In this document: positions 1 through 10,910 of the stretch, in pieces
Position numbering within the stretch: position 1 is the first letter of the stretch
Layout: the number at the start of each line of letters is the position of its first letter
Source of the DNA: Guyanagaster necrorhizus
Taxonomy: Eukaryota; Basidiomycota; Agaricomycetes; Agaricales; Physalacriaceae
Assembly (NCBI RefSeq): GCF_019112545.1
Contig: NW_025064897.1
Coordinates: 677,336-741,335, forward strand
Length of the DNA: 64,000 bases
Direction: 5' to 3'
Position numbers and translations under genes: made by a program
The notes under the pieces: model-generated
What the model was told of the DNA's origin: nothing
Databases searched by the model: none
What the model saw: the letters and a program-made list of their open reading frames with translations, nothing else

Positions 1-9
1 GGTCATCGA

Positions 10-1590
10 ATGAAATCCGGCATTCCAAAGGCTTCCGGCACATATTCGCGCTCTTCCAGCGTTGTGCCAACGACCTCGACGAGTCACCGTAGTAGGAAAG
101 AGAAAGAAGGGGACCGTGATGAGGACCATTCGCACCACTCCTTGTCTGAGAGGGGCGGTGACCAGAAAGGCGTTATGTATTCAGGACCGTTGGCGATGGC
201 TGAGTTTGAACGGATGAAGAGAGAAATTGATCAGCTGAAGAAGACCGTTCACGACAACAAGAAGAACATCAAGAAGCAGAAAGAGGTGAGTACTTGTCTC
301 GACATCTGTGACGTCCTCAAACCGGCATGTTCCCAGACGATACAGAACCTCAAGACTGAATTGGACTCAGGAAAGCTTGTGCGTTCGTCACTTTTCAATA
401 TTTTGAAATGCCATTTTAACTTCCAGTAGGCTAGGAAAAGCCAAGAGGCTCAGTTGGAGATGCTGAAGACAAAATCGCAGCAGAAAGACGAAGTAAATGT
501 ACCTACTTCCAAATCTGATTGTGATCTAACCTCCTTCTCTCCAGATTCTCAATGCTATCGAGACTAGCCTTCAATGTCAGATATGTATGGAACTACTCTT
601 TAAACCTTATGCGTGCGTGTTCTCCCATGTCTATACATTACGTTCTAACATCCTTGTAGTCTGTCGCCTTGTGGTCACATCCTCTGCCTGTCATGCCTAC
701 AAGAGTGGTTTCGCAAAGCTCCGCCTTCTGCTGAAGATATGGAGATCGACGAGGACATCAATGATCCAGAATTTATCATTCATCGTCAGAAATCATGCCC
801 TTGTTGTCGTGCCGTGATATTTGATCGACCCGTTCCTGTGTTCCTCGTCAAATCAGTTACATCCATGTTGATAAAGGCCAAAGGACCTGGACATACCGCG
901 GCAAGCCCACTTTGGCGCACGGACGGTACATCCTTGGCGGTTTCAGATGATGTCTGGAAGGGTATTTTTCCAGATGACGCTTACGAAGAGGAGGAAGAGG
1001 AGGAATATGACTACGATGATGAGGTGGTTCGGTGGTTCACAGCCCCATATGATGATTCTGATGAATACGAGAGCTACGGCAGTGACGAGGACGAGTCGAT
1101 GGGTGAATTAGAAGACGATACCGATAACACTCCGTATGTCCCTGCCATCTGGGAACCTCCCACAGTCTACTATCGCGCACGGACACGCCACAGTTTGGAG
1201 TTTACTCACATGATGCGTCGAGGATGCACACGCGAGATGATTCACACCTACGGGATGACTTACACGCACGAAGAGGGCCTTGTTGCCCACGTCTATACGC
1301 TGGATCCAGATGCCGAGGTCATACCATACCGAGCAGATGATACACAGAACATTATTCGCATTTTCTTGGGATGGAATGTTGTACTCGAGCCTCGTGATCA
1401 CGGACATGGTTTTCTGAACCAGTTACTAATCGACTACCGCGAACATCCAGAGAGATTCTCCACACATCGTCTAGATGGCACATTGGACATCAAGAAGCTG
1501 GTGAGGGAAGATGATATCCAAGCCATGTCAGATGATAACACGACGGACTCGGAGTATTGGCATGATAATCGGATAGACTCGGATTTCTAA
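10..1590 (+). CDS. RING-finger (C3HC4) protein, probable E3 ubiquitin ligase
   Basis: Five exons are proposed: 10-285, 337-378, 430-492, 545-612, 660-1590 (459 aa), all with GT-AG junctions that keep phase. Residues 1-60 are Ser/Arg-rich. About 60-125 is a charged Lys/Glu helix, probably a coiled coil. A RING finger follows with ligands C138/C141, C154-x-H156, C159/C162 and C196/C199; 33 residues separate the third and fourth pairs, a long loop. The C-terminal 230 residues begin with a strongly acidic Glu/Asp/Tyr stretch and are not recognised. RING fingers of this type recruit E2 enzymes; the substrate cannot be inferred. The first ATG lies only 10 nt into the window, so the true start could be upstream. 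No neighbouring gene is in operon-like proximity. Confidence 0.8.
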
Positions 1591-1754
1591 GGTAGAATGA
1601 AGATATAATTGTACACATGCTGTAAACTAATCTGTACCTTTCATGCACGTTGATGCTTGGGTCAGTTTACTTGACTGTTAGTGGTCAATTGCTTTTGGCC
1701 TTTGGTTCGCTGTCTTAGGTTCTCCGCCAGTGATACATCTTGATATCTTCGTCC

Positions 1755-2326
1755 GCCGATGGTGCATACGGGAAATGAAGTCTCATATCTTAAATGTATG
1801 TACCCGTACTCTCACTACAGTTGGGACAAGTAAGCCTATCCCTATGAGAAATAAAAATAGTGTCGACGGCTTATGTATTCGTCGGGCTTCGAGGAGCAGT
1901 AAAGCGCTAGCGTTGAGGCTTAGATCTCGGGCCTCAGACCTCATGTGCTGCCAATCTAACCACTATCTTAAGGTACAGTCGACTCACTTTCTAGCGGTAA
2001 TCCCAGTATTCCGCGATATCATGCCTTACCACAAAAAGTAAGTACTTACCACCGAACAAGAACTTTGGAAGACTTCACAGCAAATGTACTAGTGCGCACT
2101 TTTAACTCAGGCTACAAGGCCTTGACCCTTCAACTTTTCGACATCCGTCAATTATAATTTCTGACGATGACACGGCAGTCAAATTGGAACCCAATTTTTT
2201 GCTTGCGTTCTCAGAAAGTGGCATGCACACCATCAGCCACGTTGCGCTTTGGCTCTAGTGTCTCGACAACTTCCGCGTATCAATGGAGGATAATTATTAG
2301 ATACAATTCTTGCAGAAACTCATGAT
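1755..2326 (+). repeat. Repeat module A, left copy (diverged)
   Basis: This stretch aligns by eye, with roughly 70-80% identity and small indels, to the reverse complement of 17985-18600. Shared landmarks are the ctcactacag near 1820, the ggcctcag motif near 1930, and a short reading frame resembling a TPR helix pair near 2180. It ends with 28 bases (2299-2326) that are identical, inverted, at 18614-18641. No complete gene can be read through it. Confidence 0.65.
2299..2326 (+). repeat. 28-bp perfect inverted repeat, left copy
   Basis: 28 consecutive bases here are identical to the reverse complement of 18614-18641, although the surrounding modules are much more diverged. On the left it follows module A; on the right (read on the minus strand) it precedes module A. 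It could be a conserved end of a mobile element, but no target-site duplication was recognised. Confidence 0.7.
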
Positions 2327-4039
2327 TAATGGGAGGGGTGATGAGGGACATCCAATGGATACGACATCTTACTCGATCGCACTCACGGCCGGGTAAAACA
2401 TGCCATGACTTCTTCCTAGCATGAAGGTCCTGAGAGCTTTTAAGTTTTGGATGCATGCATGGGGATACAAATACACATGAATGTCAGGCCTGGGAGGGGA
2501 TTATGCCTTCCCTGCCACGGGCATTTACGATCGCAATACACTGTAGAATGGCCATTGGCTAGGCTTGTCGGTTGGTTGCAAAATCTTACGACTACATTTT
2601 TGTTTCACCGAGGTGCGGGATAGTAACAGCCGTTGATTTGATAGATACTTAGAGCCTACGCAGTACTCGTTGAACACAAGATCACGGTTTGATATGGAAG
2701 GGGCGCAAAGTACTTGCGGTGCAATTCATTTCGGCAAACAAGTCTTACACCATGTTCTGGTCGGAGGCCAGTGGAACTGAGATGTACCGGAATATAAATG
2801 GAGGAAGGAAATGTACAAAAGTTTTCAGTAAACTCGGCCGCAAGGGTTGCAAGGACATTCGGACATACGATGATATTGACAAGCATCTGAAGGTTTATTG
2901 ATCCAGCTCAGATGGAGAACAAATGAACACCATGACCTTATGAGACATCCGCAAACTCCTGCATCAACGTCCATTTTTGATGTTCTGCAATTGAGCGAGG
3001 CACGAGCGGTGCCATTTCAGAACAGGATTTGTGTACGTGAGCAAGAGACGATCAAGCCTCTCACAACCTCGAGGCCTCATTCACCGGTGCGAGAAATACT
3101 GACATGGAACTTGCATACAGCAATCAACCTCATAAATTGTGCCATCCCTGGGCCGCAGTCTCATACTGTAATTCACATGCCATCATAGGATGTAGGAAGA
3201 CGTTTATTTGGGGGAAAGTACCTATATGAGGCTTATTATTCGAAATTCCTCTAGGTTTCGGGCTCGAAGGCTGCGTTGTATTAAATATAGATGTTCAAGG
3301 TAGGCGTGGTTACGCCGATCGGCATGGTGTGACGAGGTCAAGGAGGTTCGAATACACCTTAAGTACTTATGTCCGAATTGCTCAATGGTGGCAAAGAGCG
3401 CCCGTCTCTGATCTGGAAGTAGTTGTAGGTTCTGGGTCGGTCCTCTTCACAAACAAGTGATGGAAAAATTGCAGTAGGTTGAGAATGGCAATGCCGAAGG
3501 AAGAGGGCGGTTGATAGGTACGCGCCATTTCCATTGAATAGGGCTGAAGATCACATCACGTGGTTCCGATTTTCGCCTCTCGATCGATATTGATGGACCT
3601 TCAGAAGCTTCAGGGTGGACCTGGGTGAGTATTTTCCGCCGTAGGCATGTTTAGTTCTTCATGTACTATTTATAAACTTGACATACCAGTGGAGGTAGAT
3701 ATTCTACGGTCGCGGCGCAGCTTGGAAAGAAATCCAGGGTTTGGCTCCATTTGCAAGAGCAAAGTATTCGTAAATGGTGGTGGGCGTACCGGCCTCGAGT
3801 AATCCACGTTCAGGAGTCCAAGAATGTGACTTGCTATTCAGACTTGGACTCGAACCAGTCCCACCGCGAGTCGATAGACTGTCATCAGCCGAGCTGGAAA
3901 GTGGCTCGACTCTAGTTCAGACTCGTGTCTGTCTCAAAGATTTTTTTTTTCCTCCGAGTCGATGTAAGAATATTTTATTGGCATTTGGGAGGTTCGACAT
4001 AATTTGAAAAGAAAACATTTACAAAGTATGATGCCACCA

Positions 4040-4700
4040 GTTGCTAACAGACGTCTTACAGCTGGTATCGGTCCGCCTCTGAGTCGAGGAAGGAAGTTAC
4101 TTTTATTAGTCGTCGTGGCTCCTAAGTAGAAACGTAATGACGTCCGAACTACAGCGAATAATCTACTAAGTGATGACAAACTGCCACAGGACCGAGCCTG
4201 TCCCAGGCTCTGCCGCTTTGGTAAAGCCCCCTCATGGCCTCGGCGATGGGGAGGTGAGAAATATGGTAGAAGAACAACACAGATGAAGGTGCCGTAGCAC
4301 AGACAACCCTCCATCGTTGCAGCGTGAAGGCATTGCGATGTAATGATATGAATAAATTGGGAGGGGGGAAACGTCCTAGTAGTAAGAAGCGTCACAGCCT
4401 CCATTTTCTCCTCGGGCATCATCCAGATATTTTCTTGCACCATCCATAGAAATACGTTCTCTCTGAGCACGGCATGATACACTCAGAGGCCATCCGAAGA
4501 GGAGGGGGGGCAACCACGATTATCGATGATAGAGTCAAGACTATTCGATCGAACAGGCGCACATCAGTGCTGCTGGCAAATATCTCTAAGGGCAGTTGGC
4601 TTATTCCTCTTTTTCTCCTTCCCGGGTAGCCTCGTGCTCTACGGCACAATGAATAAACCGCGTGCCAAGAAGATTTATCCTCCAATCCGTCCAGACCACA
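4040..4700 (-). pseudogene. Captured fragment of the Cue2-like Smr gene, left arm
   Basis: Read on the minus strand, about 4528-4700 and 4058-4083 match bases 15525-15770 of the intact Smr gene exon 2 at roughly 80% identity. The matching frame reads KRGISQLPLEIFASSTDVR against its homologue in the gene in a shifted frame. Signature blocks are ctgctggc(a/g)aatatct, attcgatcgaac and ggtccgcctc. The fragment is broken by an insertion at 4084-4526, contains indels and stops, and has no promoter or ends of the parent gene. The direction of copying (gene to repeat) is inferred because the parent frame is intact and fits its family. Confidence 0.75.
4084..4526. other. About 440-bp insertion of unknown origin inside the captured gene fragment
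   Basis: The parent gene runs continuously across the point where this block sits (between ggtccgcctc and agagtcaagact on the reverse strand), and the right repeat arm has no counterpart. The insertion is therefore younger than the capture. No terminal inverted repeat or clear target duplication was found by eye. Confidence 0.55.
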
Positions 4701-5340
4701 TCATGCTGTGTCTTGGCAGTTGTTCTGGTCTTCCGTTGGTTTGACCACGATTTGCGTTCTATCAGGGAAGTCTCGCAAAGCCACCATAACGAATATGAGT
4801 GCGAAAACATACAAAATAATGTCTCTAAGGACTCTGGTCTGTTTCCTTCTCAGGGACAGTGACCAAAATAAAATTTCCTCCTCCTAACTTTGTTAGCGAC
4901 GGCGGAGAACAAACCGCTCGTAGGTCGGTGGGAAATACTTTCATCTCGCATTACCGTGGCCAGAAACGATGTTGAGATTGGAAGTTCGAGTTAGAGGGAG
5001 ACGAAGAACTTGTAGAAGATACTTACCTGATGATGAGCAAAGGCGAACTGATCAAATGGTGCCGTATCTTCATGGTAGTCTAGACCTATTGCATGTTTCT
5101 TTGCGCGAGTTTGTTTTTAGGACGAGTTGGAACAGAGATGTTCGTGCCTGAAATTTTTTTGGTGTAAACATATTCATTCGGGATCAAAAAGAAACGAAGG
5201 CATCTATACAATTTCAGCTATGATCTTTCCACTATCGAAGATATGGTCATTTTAATGACACCCATCACTAACAGAGGCCTCACATATTCTTATTCATTCC
5301 ATTCATGCGCAATCAGAAAACCCCAGGAAGCTCAGCTCAC

Positions 5341-5998
5341 ACACCTTATGGATGTCTTGATTGGATCATTCCTCTCGAGCCCGATAACCTTTCCCAAAAC
5401 CTGATCCCTCAATCTGCCCATGGGTGCTTAGAAACAGTACAAGAAACACTGGCAGTACCTACTTGGAGATCAACTCCGCCTGGTATTCCAAGCTCCTGGA
5501 CCGGAGCGTGGATCCCTGAACCCGGAGGCACAGGAAGGGCCGCAAGTCCACCGAAGGGACCGTATACCCTTCAAGTTTCCCTTCTCCGTATACACTTGGG
5601 GAGATCACGATCACGCACCACTGAGCAAAGCAAATATCGTCATCCTACCATCGACAGCCTGCGAATCCAAGTTCTTCTTCCAATGCGTCTGACCGAAAAA
5701 GTCGAGGATGACGTCGCCGCCTTTCCCGTCGGCGATTTTGAGTGTTTCTGCTGCGAAGTCTTGGGTTTTGTAGTTGATTCTGCGGGTGGCGCCGTTAGGA
5801 ATGGAGAGGAGCCAGTTGCCCTAGGTGGGAGAGGGAACTTGCCTTCTCGTCAGAGTGTACCCGTGTTGTTCAGCCCGAAGGCTTTGATCTGTGGTGGGAG
5901 TAGTAGGCTTTTTAAATGAATAGATGAGTTGACATACTTTGTTTGGCAAGAAGCTGGCATTCGCCGCTTTATTGTCTTTGATCAGGATGACTCTGATG
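5341..5998 (-). pseudogene. Quinone oxidoreductase (PIG3-like MDR) pseudogene
   Basis: On the minus strand, pieces of a zinc-independent quinone oxidoreductase appear in order: RVILIKDNKAANASF (5998-5940), QIKAFGLN (about 5890), then NGATRRINYKTQDF continuing through GGDVILDFFGQ to a DGRMTIFALLSG block (5796-5620), GSTLRSRSLEYQAELISK (about 5520-5465), and a tail RDQVLGKVIGLE with NDPIKT (5420-5341). Roughly 130 codons between the second and third pieces, including most of the nucleotide-binding region, are missing, and stops interrupt the frame, so it is dead. Its last 35 codons lie in repeat module B and recur at 18800-18894, so the repeat boundary cuts this gene. Confidence 0.75.
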
Positions 5999-6203
5999 GT
6001 TGCTGAGGAGGTAAGTAGATGACTACATACTGTTTCGAGAGGGTTTGTGAGATTATGAAGAACTTGGGGAGAAAGCGGCAAAAATTTATGAAATTCCCGA
6101 TCGCATGCATGACGTCACGCGTCACCCCATCCCTCCTTGTCTTCATACCACCACCACCAACATCGTCTCGTCGTCCTTTTCTCTCGTTAACCCAACCTTG
6201 CCC

Positions 6204-7703
6204 ATGCACAACCTCAAACGCGCGGGCTCCAACCCCGCCGGCCCCGCCCCCACCGCCAAAAAATCCCGACCCCTGTACGAAACGCCTTTCCCGAACCCGT
6301 CCAGCGATAGCTTAGCGTACAAGCTCCCTTCGAGCGTCCCCAAGGACACGGGAAAGTTATCACCTGTGCCTGTAGTTCGCAGGACGAGCTCGAGGAACTT
6401 GAAGGAGAATAGGGTCGGGAGGAAGTCCAAGTCCAGGTCCAAGGGCGTACTGGAGAGCTCTTTCCCCATCGATGCAGATATCATTCCTATTCACTTTCCC
6501 AAGCGTACGTTGTCGGACAAGTACCCAGTGAATGTACAACTCCTACCGCTACAGTCCCAGCCGACGACAACCTCTCCCCAGTTCCAGCAGCTCGAGTTTG
6601 AGAGGGGACGACGTCCTTCTGAGCCGGCGCCTCCCCGTACGCATATCTCTTTCCTTGACTCGGATATCAAAAAACCGGGAAACGTCGAATTCAGTATTCC
6701 TTCTTCCAAGGTGGATTTCAATCGGCCGCCGTCACAGTTGTCGCTCTACGATGGGATGTTTGCAGATGTTCAATTCGTGTCGACTCCTTTCCGGTTCGCT
6801 AGGAACCTGGGTGAAGGGACGGTCGGCCCGCGTCTGTTGTCGAAGCCGTTGAGCGACACGGATACGGATGAGGAAGGGGAGGGGGATATCATGAGTCCGT
6901 TTAAGCTTTTGAAGAGGTCGTTGCAGAAGAAGCGCCAGATGTCTGCGGGGTATATGAGTCCCGACGAAGAAGAGACTGAGTGGATCACTGATTCATTGAT
7001 CTCGCCGCCTACGAGGGCAGATGTGGAGATGGCTGATCCTGAGCCGGACATTGCAGAGTTGTTGTCTTTGGATAGCTTGATTTTGGGTTATGGTGCGCAT
7101 ATATGGGCCTTGATATCCATTTTTTTGATGTTGTTATAGAAGAAGACAGGCCGGGGCCTGTACGCACGCGTTCGCTTGATTCTGCAGCGTTGTCGCTAGC
7201 GCCGATGAAAACTGCGACGACTAGGAGGACTCGGAGCGGGAGTGTTCTGCAGAATGCGAATACGAATGATGTGACTGTTGGGCAGGGCGGGGCGGTTACT
7301 CAGTGGGCGAGCAGAAACATCTTGGCGCCGCCACCTGTTGTGGGGAGGCCGTCAGCGCCTGTTGGAAGGAAAGGCGTCTTGGCGCATCGGAGAGGGAACA
7401 CGGTTGGTGGAGATGGAGACGACGAGTATTCGGAGGACGAGGTGCGCTCTTGTTCACCTGATCCGTGTTTCTTACCCGTCTCTTAGCTCGAAGCGCTGAC
7501 GTTCAGCACTCCGGAAGACGATCTGCCGCTTCCTCGTCCTCGCGTACGCCGGGCGAGGGTGAGGGATGGGCAGATGAAGATGTATAAACACCCAGCTGTG
7601 GAAGGGGAAGAGGCCGGGATGGAAGAAGACGACGAGTTGCTGTTGGTGAGTGCCCTTTGGGGGAGTGCGTGATGCTGATTTTTTTTGGTTTGTGCAGAAA
7701 TAA
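6204..7703 (+). CDS. Conserved-looking nuclear-type protein, function unknown
   Basis: Exons 6204-7092, 7140-7441, 7487-7645 and 7698-7703 give 451 aa; the last exon encodes only Lys and the stop. I chose the ATG at 6204 because the residues upstream (from 6105) are low-complexity and look like leader sequence. The protein is rich in Pro, Ser, Lys and Arg, with basic clusters near residues 25 and 75 that could be nuclear-localisation signals, acidic patches (DTDTDEEGEGD, SPDEEETEW) and no membrane segment. No known domain was recognised. The codon pattern, clean splice sites and absence of stops in the chosen frame support a real gene. It is transcribed away from the quinone oxidoreductase pseudogene. 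Confidence 0.7.
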
Positions 7704-8230
7704 GTAGTTTTTCTGGTGCGCTATTGAAATTGGGACTTTTTTGGTTTTTTTTTTTGCTCTGGCTTGGATTGTTGCTTTGGCCTGACTGCACTGGAACTGT
7801 ATTGACTAGGCTCTTTGGACTGGCTTGAAAGTGTAATTGTAACTCTGTGGCTTGAATGTATGTTTTTAAGAAATGGACAATTTTGTACTTGTTGAGAGAC
7901 TGAGGTAGTGAGCGCTTGAGCCTTAATGCAGACGTCGAGTCCGCTCGTCGAAGAAAAGAACACTATAGTATAGCGGCAAGTGAGTGGGAGTTGGGATTAG
8001 AAAAAATTGGGGAGGTAAATCCTGGGACTGGCTGTGAAGGTTCCAAGAGAAGGATGTGTCCAAGAAAGTACCCAACAAGGATGTGTCCGACTCGGAGGAA
8101 TCACGGCAGAGAAGTTGAGTTTGAGTGGCAGCGCCACATACGTGTCGGTACGGTCCGGCGGGCCGAAGCCACGTCATAACAGGTCGATTTATCAACACCC
8201 AAGGTCTGAAATTAGCGGTGACCACCGAGG
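7704..8230. other. Intergenic spacer
   Basis: Contains T-rich runs after the upstream stop (a likely 3' untranslated region) and the promoter side of the next gene. No RNA gene or repeat was seen. Confidence 0.5.
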
Positions 8231-10282
8231 ATGGTGGTAAACAAGAAAACGCAAGTCGCGCCTCCGATGGCATCGCGCACCAACTCATCACAACCTCTCC
8301 CGCGTAAAAAAGCACCTGCGTCTCCACCTACGCCTCCACCGCCCGTCGAGCCGAATTCAAAGAAGAAAGAACGAAAAGCTAGAGCCAAGTCGAAGAAAGG
8401 ATCACTGCTGTCATGGACTGACGGGGTGCTGTTGGTGTTGTTGATGGTGTTTGTGGGGTATGCGCTGAGGGTGTGTCCGAGTGATTATGGCCTCCAAGAC
8501 CCGGTGTGTTGGGGGCTGGCTCGGTACCGGGCGAATGTGGTGGATGTGTACTTGGTAGGGCCTGTTAAGCGTGTTGCAGGGCATCCGAGTGTGCGGCCCG
8601 TGGTGACGAGGGTGGAGCCTGTGGTGGAGAAGGGCGGGGAGGCGGTGCGGAGGGCGGTGCGGGAGGCGGGCGGGTTTGTGGAGCCGAGGTATGAGGCGTA
8701 CGTGAAACCGTACGTGGATCGGGGTGTGTCGTACCTGCAGAGGGCGTACGCTGGGATGTCGCCATACCTGCAGAGGGCGTACGTGTTTGGCCGACCGCGG
8801 GTTGTTGGGGCGTATGGGGTCTGTGCGCGGAAGCTGGGCGAGCTGAGGAAGCGGTTTGTCGATCCCCATGTGGGCGTGCTCTGGACAAAGGTGGTCGAAT
8901 TGAGTCGAGGGGGACCGCTGCCGAGTGAGACACCGACATTCGAGTCAACGACGCCTGAGCCAACACCGACGCTGCCATCTGCAGAGCCAACACCTATTGA
9001 AGAGCCAGTATCCATGACAACCACGGAACAGCCGACGTCTTCGTCCGAGCCAGTGCCGTCGCCTGACCCAATTGAAGATCCAGTTACGGCATCGTCGTCC
9101 GAAACAGTGTCGCCAGCACCATCCAAAGAACCAGTTGTTCTCGAAGAGCCGACCCCTGACCCGCCAGTGCCCACTCCCGACGAGTCTGACGACTTTCTAG
9201 CAGACCTCGACATCGACTTTGATGCCGTCACCACATCCGTCCCTAGCACCACCACCACCACCTCCTCCGTCACACCTCCTACAGAAACCTCCAGAGACCA
9301 CGCTGCCGTCGCCTCAAAACGCGCCAACATAACTGCCCGTCACGCCTCTTGGGCATCCCAACTCGATGCCCTCGCTGCCTCCCGCGCCGCCACAGTACGC
9401 AAAAACCTGTCACGTATCCGTAGTCGAGCAGCTGCCGTCCTCTTTGGACAGGCCACCGAAGACGACGACACAGACTTTGTAGACGGCGTGCATGTCAGCA
9501 AGCTCCTCGATGTCTTTCTCGACCAAGCAGAGAAGCTCGTGGGCGGCCTAGAGCGCTGGTGGAAGAAGGAGTCCAAAGACGCGGACAATCAAGAGAGGGC
9601 TGGAAAGGTTGTTGCACGCGTCGAAGAAAAGCTCGACGCTCTCGTCCGCGAGATGGGTCAGCGTGTCGAGAACTGGGCTGCCCGTGTGAGGGAGGACGAG
9701 GTCAGAGAGTGCGTCGTCGCCAGTCGCGAGGTCAAGGCCCTTGCAGAAAAGGCTCAGGCAAACTTGGGTTTGGACTATGCCTGGTTGGAAGATGTCACCT
9801 ACGAGGACTGGCAGCGCTATCACGACTTGATGAGAGGTCCGTCTTTGTTCTCTATAATCCACCCTCGTGCTCACCAAAAAAAAACCAAAAACTCAGTCTA
9901 CAACGACTTTGATACACAGATCCGCCAAATCCAGAATAACACCCATGTCAGGCCTCTCGGCGACACCGTCCTCATCGCCCTCGAGGCAAAGCAGCATGAT
10001 ATGCAGGATGCCATCACCCGTTTCGTCTCCCGCGTAGCTAGGGTCCGCGACGACATGAAGCCCGATCTCGACGCGTTGTTGATGGGCAAGTCCAAGGAGC
10101 AGGTCGAGCAGGCGTTTGAGCAGGCACAGCCGAAACTCAAAGTCGGCGCCAAGAAACACAGTATGCCCGTAGCACCGCAGATCCCCAAACCGAAAGATCA
10201 AGTCAAGATCTTGCCTGTCGGTGAGCCTCTGGTAGGTGAGATGACAGAGGAGGAGGTCAGAGAAGCCACCAGAGAATTGTAG
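8231..10282 (+). CDS. Single-pass membrane protein with long C-terminal coiled coil, unknown function
   Basis: Two exons, 8231-9836 and 9897-10282 (663 aa). The 60-nt intron is a multiple of three and has no stop, so an unspliced form could also be translated. Residues 1-55 are basic and Pro-rich. One hydrophobic helix spans about 60-78 (VLLVLLMVFVGYAL). Then comes a Tyr/Arg-rich stretch with an internal duplication (YLQRAYAGMSP and YLQRAYVFGRP), a Pro/Ser/Thr-rich linker (about 220-350) and a Lys/Glu helical region to the end. The motif LDYAWLEDVTYEDWQRYHDL lies just before the intron. The topology suggests an ER or outer-membrane anchored scaffold, but this is inference. The reverse strand shows long open frames here that are codon-bias shadows. 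Confidence 0.75.
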   Translation: MVVNKKTQVAPPMASRTNSSQPLPRKKAPASPPTPPPPVEPNSKKKERKARAKSKKGSLLSWTDGVLLVLLMVFVGYALRVCPSDYGLQDPVCWGLARYRANVVDVYLVGPVKRVAGHPSVRPVVTRVEPVVEKGGEAVRRAVREAGGFVEPRYEAYVKPYVDRGVSYLQRAYAGMSPYLQRAYVFGRPRVVGAYGVCARKLGELRKRFVDPHVGVLWTKVVELSRGGPLPSETPTFESTTPEPTPTLPSAEPTPIEEPVSMTTTEQPTSSSEPVPSPDPIEDPVTASSSETVSPAPSKEPVVLEEPTPDPPVPTPDESDDFLADLDIDFDAVTTSVPSTTTTTSSVTPPTETSRDHAAVASKRANITARHASWASQLDALAASRAATVRKNLSRIRSRAAAVLFGQATEDDDTDFVDGVHVSKLLDVFLDQAEKLVGGLERWWKKESKDADNQERAGKVVARVEEKLDALVREMGQRVENWAARVREDEVRECVVASREVKALAEKAQANLGLDYAWLEDVTYEDWQRYHDLMRGPSLFSIIHPRAHQKKTKNSVYNDFDTQIRQIQNNTHVRPLGDTVLIALEAKQHDMQDAITRFVSRVARVRDDMKPDLDALLMGKSKEQVEQAFEQAQPKLKVGAKKHSMPVAPQIPKPKDQVKILPVGEPLVGEMTEEEVREATREL

Positions 10283-10760
10283 TTGGATTTATATATCTTC
10301 GTTCTCGTTGATCCTTGTAGTATTAGTCGTCCCCTTTTGCTTCTTACAATGCATTCTACATCTTCCGGGCGGACATTGTCTTGGGCTTTGAACAGTTTGC
10401 AGCCCGGTGGGTCTCTTTCTCCTCTTATTTTTTCTGATATACCCTCTACATTGAAAAACATCCCATTGATGTGCTGCCTCACCGGGCCGATTTTTACCAC
10501 CCGCTCTGGTTTCGGACCGCTGCCATTGGTAGAGTCGCTCGCATGTTCGGTTCCAGAATTTGCATCTCCATCTGTACGAGCTCTCATTCTCCTTCAGCTC
10601 ATCGACTCTGGCCTGCACAGTCTGACTCTTCTCCAGATTGTTGCTTCACTTTCCTCATGCTGTCGAGTTCGATACTCTTCCGATTTCGCTGCGACTTCAT
10701 CTCGGGCTTGTCCACAAAATTCAGGCTGCAATCTTCCATTGGCCTGAAAGTTAACCTGGA
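10198..10760 (-). pseudogene. Possible degenerate coiled-coil coding region
   Basis: On the minus strand, one frame reads a Glu/Arg-rich helix (EVAAKSEEYRTRQHEESEAT, about 10710-10650). A second frame continues it (QARVDELKENESSYRWR, near 10615), and a third is open from 10587 to 10198 (129 aa, starting MRARTDGDANSG). No intron joins them well, so frameshift decay is the simplest reading. It overlaps the tail of the upstream gene on the opposite strand. Weak evidence; it could be chance open frames. Confidence 0.25.
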
Positions 10761-10910
10761 ACAGCTTCTTTCATACCTTTCATGTTGTGCGACGCGACTT
10801 GGATTCTTTTACATCAGTCTTCGCGAGGGAAACCGAGCGAACTTTTTTTCCTGCGTCCAGTTAAATCCGCATACTATGCGCTTAGACTGCATTGATGAGA
10901 TGAGGTGATA

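Larger units (their letters stand above)
2415..5440 (+). repeat. Repeat module B, left arm of a large inverted repeat
   Basis: Aligns almost end to end with the reverse complement of 18790-21175, at an estimated 75-85% identity with indels. Landmarks present in both arms include the gcatgggga block (2460), the gaggccagtggaactgagatg block (2765), cctcgaggc (3070), the 21-base block containing ggttcgagtcc (reverse strand, 3842), gtaagtatcttctac (reverse strand, 5015) and the quinone oxidoreductase tail (5341-5420). The left arm is longer mainly because of an insertion of about 440 bp at 4084-4526. The arm carries gene relics in antisense orientation, described separately. No transposase reading frame survives. 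Confidence 0.75.

Noticed and set aside
5305..5919. 204-codon plus-strand open frame.
   Set aside because: It is antisense to the quinone oxidoreductase pseudogene, whose minus-strand motifs explain the region better.
8485..9330. 281-codon frame antisense to the membrane/coiled-coil gene.
   Set aside because: It mirrors the GC-biased third positions and Pro/Thr repeats of the real gene; low-complexity Ser/Gly/Val translation.
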